Assembly (NCBI RefSeq): GCF_029784135.1
Contig: NC_073746.1
Coordinates: forward strand, 69,999,542-70,063,541
DNA length: 64,000 nucleotides
Reading direction: 5' to 3'
DNA from: Toxorhynchites rutilus septentrionalis
Lineage: Eukaryota > Arthropoda > Insecta > Diptera > Culicidae
In this document: one piece after another, positions 1-10,600 of the stretch
Numbering within the stretch: position 1 is the stretch's first letter
Layout: the number at the start of each line of letters is the position of its first letter
Program-made: the position numbers and the translations under genes
Notes under the pieces: model-generated
Seen by the model: only the letters and a program-made list of their open reading frames with translations
The model's database searches: none
Told to the model about the DNA's origin: nothing

Positions 1-821
1 CAGAGTTCCCTCGAAAAGAAGCACACGGAGAGGAGCACCTGGTATGAAGTGATGGTCAACAATACTTTCGCTTTTCCCTAATAACGGAAACCACAGACTC
101 ATTTTCCTTCCAGTTCGCAAACTCTCTTCCCCTCTCTTATACACACACAATGGGAGTATCCTGTCCTTAATTAGAGCTAGAGTAAACACTACCCATTTTT
201 TTGTGCTGTTTAGGCAAACTCTTTTTTTTTTCTTGTCTTAACCTAACCACCGTTTCCGCATGGAACGATGCGACTTTTTTTGCTGCCACTGTCATCATAT
301 TTCAACCAATCGTGTTTGGACGAGTGGTTCAGGATTTAATCATTCAACTAAGCGTTGCAAGAGTAATGAAAACTGATTGCTGATTGATAGATTACCTGAA
401 GAACTCTAAACCATTCATCAATACAAATAATACCACTTCAGAAGCAGTATCCGATAATTTGCCAGCATAATTAAAGATCACGTACTACTGTTTGCCGAAG
501 CAGGCCCCTTCGAGGGATTGTGCCTCAAGGGGTTCCCGTTTCGAACTCTTGGAGCAGCGTAATGAATTCCTGTTGTCGTTTTTCGTTATCTCTCGTTTTG
601 CTTTGAATTGAGTGCTTTTCCAGTCCTCTGGTGTGTGTGTGTGTGTGGGTGTGTATGTGTGCCCTAACCGAGTGGCCTCACACCGGCGAATAATTAGCTA
701 CTCAATTATTTACCATGATGACCCGGTTCGACCGGCCGCGGGTTTTCCCCTGCGGCTTATTCCGGACAGGGGCAAGACCGAAAGAAAGTGGAATGGTAAT
801 TGACAATAGAAAATTAATTAC
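1..821. other. intron of the receptor gene
   Basis: This is the 3' side of the receptor gene between the exon at 960-822 and an unseen TM4 exon to the left. I see no coding, RNA or mobile-element signal apart from the GT-rich tract near 630. The small open frames here do not resemble proteins. Confidence 0.6.
630..661. repeat. GT microsatellite
   Basis: A run of about 16 GT dinucleotides with two interruptions (gtgggt, gtatgt) lies inside the receptor intron. Confidence 0.9.
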
Positions 822-960
822 CTGATCGGTGATAAAACGTATCTCTTTTAATATTAAAGCTAGTTCGTAATCAGCGGATGATGTGAAACACGTGTGTGGT
901 GGCGCAATTGCATCTGGCATTCGATTGCTTCCGATCGGTCCCATACTACCATCATCGCTA
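822..960 (-). CDS. nAChR alpha exon: end of cytoplasmic loop
   Basis: This 139-bp exon lies between acceptor cactgcag|TAGCGA and donor GATCAG|gtaatt. It encodes [20 protein letters not shown] and ends with [13 protein letters not shown], the amphipathic helix before TM4. It ends on a codon boundary. Bases 1-821 contain nothing resembling the TM4 exon. Confidence 0.92.
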
Positions 961-3900
961 CTGCAGTGAATCGGCACAGGATGAGAAAATTTTGCGGGAG
1001 AAGAAAAAACGAAAAGATTGGAGATTAGAAACGTTGCCATTTAACGTAAGTCATCCGGTCACATGCTTGTTGTTTTCATTCTCGATTCAAGAAGCAATTG
1101 GTCAATGGAGAGCGGGAAGGGATGAAGGTCTTCGTTCGTACCTATAAACAGTCCTGAAGTATGTTGGATTATGTGGCAGTGTACCTCCGGGGGTTAGTGG
1201 TCTACAGTTGTGACGAAAGTCATCGTCTATATCTAATACGTTCGCTAGCAGTGACTTCGATGATCTGTGAAAATGATGGAAATCGATTGATCTTTTAGTA
1301 TATGTGAATAATTAAATTTTAGACAACGCTCGTCGGGATATTTCATTTCAATTCTATCTCGAAGTGCAAGCCTCGTACATGCCACCATTCTTTTGGAATT
1401 CTCCAGGATTGGCAGACTGATCATCATCATCTGTAAACTTACAAAACGTAGTGACTTACCGCTCTTTCAGTTCCACGTCCTGAATGTGCGTTTTCCGCTC
1501 AGAACTGTCAGACGTTGGCGTTGGCGGATACTCCATCGATAAATGTCTGCCTGGCCTGCTCATCCTTAAAATACATGGCAGCCAATACAAAAATATAATT
1601 CTAACCTGTGGGAACGGAAAGTCAGTGAGAAACATTAGTGTACTATTCTTCAAACTTTTTTATATTGTAGATATCTCTGCGTGTTGAACTTCATCCGGTA
1701 GTCACATCATGCCCTCGCGTTTTCATCCGTGGCCCAAAAAAAAACACATATTTGGATGTGCCGACAATTTTGTAAATTATTTCAAGTTTTCCTATAGGTG
1801 TTACTATCGTTGCTTCGAAAAATAGCGTTTCAATTTTTGAATCAACGTTGAGCGAATAGCGAATATCAAAGTGTATAAAAAATGGTGGATTCAGGCTGGA
1901 AACATTGTGAGGGGTGAATGTGGCGCGTGAATTCATACCAAAACTGACGGAACAAAGGGTATGTATGCAGAACTCTAATAAAGGGTGTGTCACATCAAAT
2001 TGCATCACGGAAAAAACGCTGTAGAAATTCGCCCAGTAGACCGATCCTTTTGAAAATGTTAGGCAGTAAAATAAAAACTATTAAACAACTTTTGGCATTT
2101 TCTTTTTATTCATACTTCGAGCCCAAGCCCGTATGCTCGCACCTTCCTCTTTACCCCGTCCATAAGGTTCTGTACAACGTCAGGTTGTAGTTTTTTTTTA
2201 ACAGAAATCCATTTTCTCTTGAAGTCCGCCTCCGATTTGACAACTTTTGGGTTCTTCCGGAGGGCCTGCTTCATAATCGCCCAATATTTCTCTATTGGGC
2301 GAAGCTCCGGCGCGTTGGGCGGGTTCATTTCCTTTGGCACGAAGGTGACCCCGTTGGCTTCGTACCACTCCAACACGTCCTTTGAAAAGTGGCACGAAGC
2401 GAGATCCGGCCAGAAGATGGTCGGGCCCTCGTGCTGCTTCAATAGTGGTAGTAAGCGCTTCTGTAGGCACTCCTTAAGGTAAACCTGCCCGTTTACCGTG
2501 CCGGTCATCACGAAGGGGGCGCTCCGCTTTCCGCAAGAGCAGATCGCTTTCCACACCATGTACTTTTTGGCAAACTTGGATAGTTTCTGCTTGCGAATCT
2601 CCTCCGGAACGCTGAATTTGTCCTCTGCGGAGAAGAACAACAGGCCCAGCAGCTGACGAAAGTCCGCTTTGACGTAGGTTTCGTCGTCCATTACCAGGCA
2701 ATGCGGCTTCGTCAGCATTTCGGTGTACAGCTTCCGGGCTCGCGTCTTCCCCACCATGTTTTGCCTTTCGTCGCGGTTAGGAGCCTTCTGAACCTTGTAT
2801 GTACGCAGGCCCTCCCGCTGCTTGGTCCGCTGGACGAATGAACTTGACAAATCCAGCTTATTGGCGACATCCTGGACCGAACTTCTCGGATCACGTCTAA
2901 ACTGCTTAACTACGTGCTTGTGATCTTTTTCACTGACGGAGCATCCATTTTTGCCGTTCTTCACCTTCCGGTCGATGGTTAGGTTCTCGAAGTATCGTTT
3001 TAGTACTCTGCTGACCGTGGATTGGACGATTCCCAGCATCTTACCGATATCCCGATGTGACAACTCCGGATTCTCGAAATGAGTGCGCAGGATTAATTCA
3101 CGACGCTCTTTTTCGTTCGACGACATTTTTCCAAATTTACGAAAAATTGACAGTGAAGCATGGCCAACGTGATCTATACACTCTTATCTGATTATAAGCG
3201 AAAGCTGAAGATATAATTCCTAAAAATTAAATTTCTACAGCGTTTTTTCCGTGATGCAATTTGATGTGACACACCCTTTACTCTAATTCATATTCAAATG
3301 TGTTCCTACGGCTTTTCAAGATATGTGTGATTTTTTTCTGATTTGTTTCAGTGTTGCGCGGTACAAAAAAAATATTTTTTTTATACAGGTCGGACTCGAT
3401 TGTCCGGAGACTCGATTATTCGGGATTCGATTATCCGGAATTTTAGACTCGATTATCCGGAATTTTAGACTCGATTATCCGGAGTATTTTATTTTTGATT
3501 TTCGGAAATTTTGAATAATTTGTATAATAATTCCATATTGAATAGCTAATATGGGTGTCAAACGAAAGGGCTCAACTAGTAGAATGCAGTTAATTATGAA
3601 AAATGCAAATCCAAAATGGCGGCGACTACAAAATGGCCGATTTCATATTTTCTCAGAACCCCATCAATATGAGTATCAAATGAAAGGGCTTGACTAGTAG
3701 AATACAGTTATTTATGAAAAATGTAAATCCAAGATGGCGGTTATTATAAAATGGCGGATTACATATTTTCTCAGAACCCCATCAATATGTATATCAAATG
3801 AAAGCGATTGACTAGTAGAATACAATAATTTATGAAACATCCATCTTCGATTTACATTTTCCATAAATAATTGTGTTCTACTGGTTAAGCCCTGTCATTC

Positions 3901-6900
3901 GATACCCTTATTGATGGAATTTTGAGACAATATATACATAATCCGCCACTTTGTAGCGGCCGCCTTCTTATATTTACATTTTTCACAAATAACTGTGGTC
4001 TACTAGTCAAGCCCTTTCATTTGATACCCATATTGAAGCGATTTTGAGAAAATATGTAATCCGCCATTTAGTGAGGGCCGCCATCTTGGATTTTCAAGAT
4101 CATGGAATACGCAATTTTATAATGATACCACAGATGAAGATGTGTTCCTAATTTCAGATCAATCGGTCAACAAGAAGGGGGTTGAATTTCCATTAATGTG
4201 GTACAGCGCTACATACAAAGTTACAAAGTTACAAAGTAACAAAGTCACAAACATACAAACTGGTCAACTTAGATAAAACCGTTTAACATTCTCAATAGCT
4301 TTGAGACAAAAATATGGAAAAAAATACTGAAAGTAAATCTTGCTAAGGTGTATCCATCAATATTTTCAACAATTTTTTCATCAAAAAATCAATTACTAAA
4401 AAAAATTGAAATTAATTTTTATTTTAATTTTAAATATTCTTTTTTTATTTTGAGATTCAGTCCTACTCTAGTTTGTGTTCAAATTTCTTCCCACGTCTAT
4501 TTTAGGAATTTGTGATCTTTTTAAAAAATTTAAGAGTGTTTTTCGCGGTACATACAAAATTATTTATATATTCAGGCATTTCGAAATAAAAAAAAAAAAT
4601 AAATCCGAGACCCACTTTTGCTCTAATTTTTATTCAAATGCGCTCGTATGTATTGTTTTATCCACATGTAGTGTAATTTTTTCTTGAATTTTTAAGAGGA
4701 TTGCACGAACAAAAAAATATTTTTTTGGCTTTTGGGCATTTTTAATTTATTTTGAATTTAGAGACCCCTTTTATATTTATTGAAATTTTGTTTCTTATAT
4801 GTCTAAAATTTGTCGGTATATTTAAAGCATTACGCTGAACAAAAGATTTTTTTTCTCATATCTTAAAATAAATGAGATTATTTTTACATTGGTTTTAGAT
4901 GGTTTACCAAATTCATGGGAATCAGCAGTACGATAAAGCTCTGTTAGAAAAAAATAAAGTCCTTGTGGAAAGATCATTCGGATTAACGAGAAGAACACTT
5001 AAAAAAATCCAAATCATTATTATTATTTTTTATTTCAATCTTACAATTGAAAACCACGAATACAATATAATAATTGATTTCAAGAAAACAAAAATAATAA
5101 TGCAGACGATGAAGAAAATTATTGTTGTGTCTCGCAATGCTCTTGAAAATTCAGGAAAAAAGTACGCTACATGTAGAAAAAAAGATACATACGAACGCAT
5201 TTAAATAAAAATTAGAGCAGAAGTGGGTCTCAAAGTTATATATAAATACTAGCTGCCCAGGCAAACGTTGTTCTGCCGAATAAATTATTTCTAGTGAATA
5301 TTTTGGGTGTTGAATAAAACACACTAATGTATTGTAAGTGTGTTTGAATATTTTAACGATCTTTAAAACAAATCGAATGTGACCGATAAAAAAACGAATT
5401 AAATGATTTGAACGAAAGGTTATACGATGTTTCTTGGTGTATTTCATTAACGTAACTGACATGTTTGATCTCTTAAAAGATAACGTCAACTGAAAAAAGT
5501 AATATAAGTTTGTCGTAAAGTAGAAAAAAAGAAATATAGAAAATCAATATTTATTGCTGTCTCCTTGTTAGAAAATACGTGCATGTGATTTTCAACATGG
5601 CTTACTTTATAACAGCTTGGTCTCGTTCATAAATTGGAAACGTTCTAATTGATTTCAAATTCTAATTGTTCTAATTGACAGGCCGATTGGCCTGTTTGGA
5701 ATCGCGTTATTTTATCGTTGTCATTCAATCGAGGAGTATTCACATCGGTAATCTAAGTTTGAAACACAGCCATATTGCTTCCTTTATTCATGGATGTTTT
5801 TATTACTCTTCACCGATTTGTAGAACTCAATATTCATGTATGCATATGAGTGATCGGATTTTACAATTCGATCTAAATTGACTTTTACACTCTTAAATTC
5901 GTTCGCCTTGTCGCGGAACAATGGTCAAAATAAGTCATCCGTATTTGTGGTTCAATTTACTCTCTATCTGATCGGCATAATTCCGGAAATAATTCTAAAT
6001 TGTTGAAATTTGAATGAAAATTATTATTCGATTTCGTTTGGATGCTAAATTTGTTTTGAATTTGTTTGAATGCTGAATTTTGCGTGTTTATTCCACCCGA
6101 AAAACCATTACTATTTTTGCTTCATAGAAATGGAACATGGAGACCAATGTTGTTTACGTCGAATTGCGTGGCAAGGTTGTCACATTTGCTCAACTCGATT
6201 GGACTTGAGTTTGAACAGAATGCAAAATTGCGCTTTTTCCATTCAACAGAATACAGCCAACAATATGTGGGGACGAATACGATCGAACTTCATTTTGTGT
6301 TTGAACACACGCGCAATGTCATGACAATGCATTGTGCTTTGGCCTGGCTATAACTAAAGCTGTGTCGGCGTTGCTCATGATAGTGTCTCGCAAGTGAATG
6401 TATTATTCCTCGCACCGCTTTTGTTCATTGTGTAGTAAGAATTGCAGTCGTTCAATCTCTACCTTCGCATATGTGTCGACCATAAATTGTTGGCACAGCT
6501 TACGATATCTTGAATTGGCGTTTCTTGACCATGTCAAATCACCATATGATAAACATAAAAGTCCATCGAGCGCGCCCTCTGTTTGTTTCGTCGCATGTTC
6601 ATAAATATCAAATCAAAATGAGAAATGATGTTCATAATGAATTAAGTATCTGTGACGGGGTCTCGTTGGTCTAATGTTTATGCAAGAGATTTTTCGTTAA
6701 AGAAACCCTTCTGACTTGCACTGTAGTCACGCGTATTCTTGAGCTTGCCACTCCAGAATACATTCAAGGCGTATTGTTCGTCATAGAAATCTCAACTATT
6801 TACTAATAAAAATCATGCAAGTAGTACTACGTTGAGAAGGCAAACCTTGGGAACGTTAGTGCCATTGAAGAAGAACATAGCGAGGGTCGTATGAACGGTG

Positions 6901-7566
6901 TGTGTCAACGATGAATTCCAGATTATTGTTTTTTCTTCGCATTAAATTTCTCGTGTCACCGTGCTATCATGATTCCAGCAGCGCTTGTGCTTTGGATCTA
7001 CACACGTGCTCTCCAGCTGATGTTTTATCAGGGTTGATGGCAATAGCGTGATTGTCATTTTGTAATCCGAGCAAATGTGATTTGAAGAATTTCGATAACT
7101 CATTGTGCTCATTCAAAAAGGCTTCCAGCTCGTCGGAGATGCTCCCTGCTTTAGATGAATTGATGTTACTTGTGTATTTGTGGATGTTCAATGAAGCGGG
7201 CGTTACGCCATCAGTCATTGAACAACTTAAATGAATGGGTTCTGTTGAAAAAATGAACAACGGTTAAATTATTAGAATATTTTTGACACAAAAATAATAA
7301 AATCGCAATTAAAAATAGGGAATTGGGGTCAAAATTTAAGGTTATATGTATGGTATGAAGTCAAATTTTTGAAAAACAAATATCCAGATATTTTTTTCTG
7401 CAGAGGGCCACCCTATTCGGAATTAAATGTATGGTTATCAGTATCCTACCGGTATCATATAGTGTTTACAACCTATTCTTATACATACCAAGTATTATGA
7501 GTATAATTGCATCAAAATCGGTCGAGCCGTTTCGGAGGAGTTCGGTAACAAACACCGTGACACGAG

Positions 7567-7629
<63 letters not shown>

Positions 7630-10600
7630 GTACCGCGTATTTAATTTTTTTTATTATTACATTTTTTGATGAAAAAAATGTTTGAATATATCGATACACC
7701 TTAGTAAGATGTACTCTCAGTATTTTTTTCTTATTTTTGTCTCAAAGCTATTGAGAATGGCGTGAAAAAAACGAAAGGTGCATTTTTCACCATAGATCCT
7801 ATGGTGTTCCATATAAGGACTGAAATATATGGTACTACTGCCATAATGTTTTATTTAGTACCCTATACAATATTTTCCATACAGCTGATGATTTGGTTTG
7901 GGGGCACTTTTTACTCCCTTACCCAGCCAGACCCTTTGGAAATATAAAAAAAAATATTTTTTTGTACCGCGCAACACTGAAAAAATCCTAAAACAATCAC
8001 ACATATCTAAAGAAGCCGTAGGAACACATTTAAATATGAAGTAGAGTAGTACTGAAGTACAATTAGAGGCAATTTTTACTCCCTTACCCGGCCAGGCCCT
8101 TTACGCACCAAACGTCTGTCTCGATTGGATATTTATGCGGAGCAAATTGCTCTTGAATTGTGCATTTTTTTAATACCATAAATTCACAAATGTTGTCTTT
8201 CAAATGATCAAGAGTTTGCGGAGAGTTGGCATAGACACGGTCTTTCGCATAACCCCACAAAAAAAAAGTCTAGCCGGTTCAAATCGCATGATCTGGACCA
8301 CCAAAACGCGAAATTATGCGTCCCTCAAATTTCGTTCGCAATATACCATGTTCGGTCATGTTGTGTGGCACGTGGCACCGTCCTGCTGAAACCACATGTC
8401 ATCCGTATCCATATCTTCAATTTGTAGCAAAAAAAATCGGTTAACATGCGGCCATAGCGCTGACCATTCACAGTTACCGTCTCGTCGTCCTCATTTTCAA
8501 AGAAATACGGCCCAGACCATAATGCGCACAAAACAGTGACGGATGCAATGGCCTCTCAACAATCACGTGTGGATTTTCTTAGCCCCATATACGGAAATTT
8601 TGGGTGTTCACATAGCCACCGAGCTCGAAATGTGCCTCATCGCTGAAGAAAATTTGATGCGAAAATTCAGCATTTTGCTGCTGTTGTTCGTTCACCCAAT
8701 CGACGTATGCCCGACGCATTCCATGGTCACTTCGCTCTAATTTTTGTACCAGTTGGACTTTATATGGATGTAGGTGCAAGTCCAAATGCAAAATTCGCCA
8801 CAATGATGTGTTAGACAAGCCCAATTGCTGAGCACGCCGTGGAATCGAAACATTCGGGTCATCCTCCACACTGGCAGCAACAGCAGCAATATTTTCGGCC
8901 GAACGCACATTACGATGATGCACAGGTTTCACAATATCCGCTACGGATCCAGTTTGTTCGAATTTACGCACTACATTAGCGATTGTGTGCTCTGTAGGCC
9001 GTCCATGACGACCAAAATCCGTCCGTAATGCTCGAAAAACATTTTCCGGTTTTTCATCATTTTTATAGTATAATTTAACAGAATTAACACATTGTGCGAT
9101 GCTAAAACGATCCATATTGTAAAATGGCAGACATTCAACTAAGGATATGACGCTTTGGTTGACAGCTATGTCAAACGGTTGTCAGCGCAGGGCTGTATAC
9201 TTTCGGAAGCCCGAAATGGAAAACCCTGTATAACCATTTTAAATAAATTCTGCATTCAATCAAATACAAATTCAGGATTTGTTTGAAAAAAGAAATAAAG
9301 TCAAGTAGAATATTTTGTAGTGGTATGAATTTTTTTATCTAAGGTTTAGAACATTAACATTGAACACATACACGTGTCAACTTTGAAAAGACATGTCTGA
9401 CAACGAACTAGGTCAAAATCATTCGTGAACAAAAGGTCATTAGTACATCAGACCCACCAGCCTTCAGTGTTTCTAAAAATAGCAAGGACTGTCTCCACTA
9501 AACGCATTATTTAATATTATTTAACGTATAAATACTGCAAGGAAGTTCAATTTGAACCCTTTCAGAAACCCATTCTCACTGCCATCAATTTCGCCAGTCC
9601 CGACAAACTCGCCGACGGACTGACGCCGTAGTTTCATTAAAATTTTGCACTTTGAATAATAACTCATGCCCTGCCGGAAAGTGCCCTCCGCTAGGATCCC
9701 GCGTCGGTGGCAGAAGTAGCAAAACGAATTATCATAAATTTTCCGTGGGGTTTTAAACATGAATGCCACCAAATCGGGTGGGTAAGAGATTGTGGCTAGT
9801 GCCGGGTGGCTGGCAGAGAGTTCGTTCGCCTCATGTGATCCGAAATTTTACGTAATTTGTTTCCCCAAATCTCTTCTCCGACCGAGTGCGTAAATTTTCC
9901 CCGAATGTGTGTACGCGCCACAGTCAGCATGAGTGAGTGAGTGGGTGCGTGAATTTGTCTGTGTGTGGTTCGTGGAAAACCACCCCAACAATTCCGGAGA
10001 AGATTGATCGAATGGAGTGGCACATATAGCGACGTCACCCCAAACCCCCAAACCCACCCCAAGCTCACACAACACGAGAAGGTAACAACCATCGGCAGCA
10101 ACAAGCAAGATATCGTTGTGAGCAGAAGTTTTCCCGGGCAAGAATCACCGCTCACGGTTTTCTTTGATGTTTGACGTCATATCCGTCACGCCAACGAATT
10201 CAGAGGGATTTTTGGCTTGGGTGCTTTTATTCTATGAGCAAAAGCAGACTGGTGAAATAAAAAAGGTCAAAACACACAGCCATGCCTGAACATCAAATGT
10301 GGCCCAATTCGTGTTACTAACAACGATTAGAATTTAACATCGTTGATTTGCATCAGTACTATTCCCACCTACATTTTCCATGAATATAGAGCTCGAAGAA
10401 CGATTCCCTTAAAGTCAGCCATCCGAGTGATGTGAAGACACTCAGTTTTGCTCTAAATTAAATGCAACACGAACCTGTCGGAAAGAGACCGGGGGTTTTC
10501 ATCATCATAAAACTGCAATGTAGGATTTCTAGTACAAAGTTAACCCAGACGTGGCTCTTGTCCAATCTTTCCATTCAGACGACGCACATCAGAGCACGAA

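Larger units (their letters stand above)
5249..7567 (-). mobile_element. degenerate Helitron
   Basis: Read on the minus strand, the element starts TCTCGTGTCACGGTG (7567 downward) after an A and ends CTAG (5252-5249) before a T, the A/T target rule of Helitrons. A hairpin, GGCAGAAC-aac-GTTTGCC, lies just before the CTAG, as expected for a Helitron 3' end. A fragment of the Rep/helicase protein (7260-6967) lies near the 5' end. The remaining length has no helicase motifs and includes a truncated SINE at about 6650-6890, so the copy is dead. A TA repeat abuts the 5' end. Confidence 0.75.
3281..8060. repeat. nested foldback repeat complex
   Basis: The sequence at 3281-3385 (tgtgttcctacggctt, gtgttgcgcggtac) recurs inverted at 7945-8046, and 4290-4360 recurs inverted at 7690-7765. 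Between them are diverged units of about 150 bp that start with a ctcta(a/g)ttt..attcaaatg motif and end near a run of aaaaaaatattttttt, in direct orientation (about 4460, 4610, 4770) and inverted (5125-5230). The Helitron at 5249-7567 interrupts the complex. No coding sequence is seen; it is probably a non-autonomous foldback element or several merged copies. Confidence 0.6.

Noticed and set aside
2198..2894. Several open frames overlapping the ITmD37E transposase
   Set aside because: They are shadows of the transposase gene in other frames.
7431..7699. Two open frames of 84 and 77 aa
   Set aside because: Both consist of translated (TA)n microsatellite and flanking repeat sequence.
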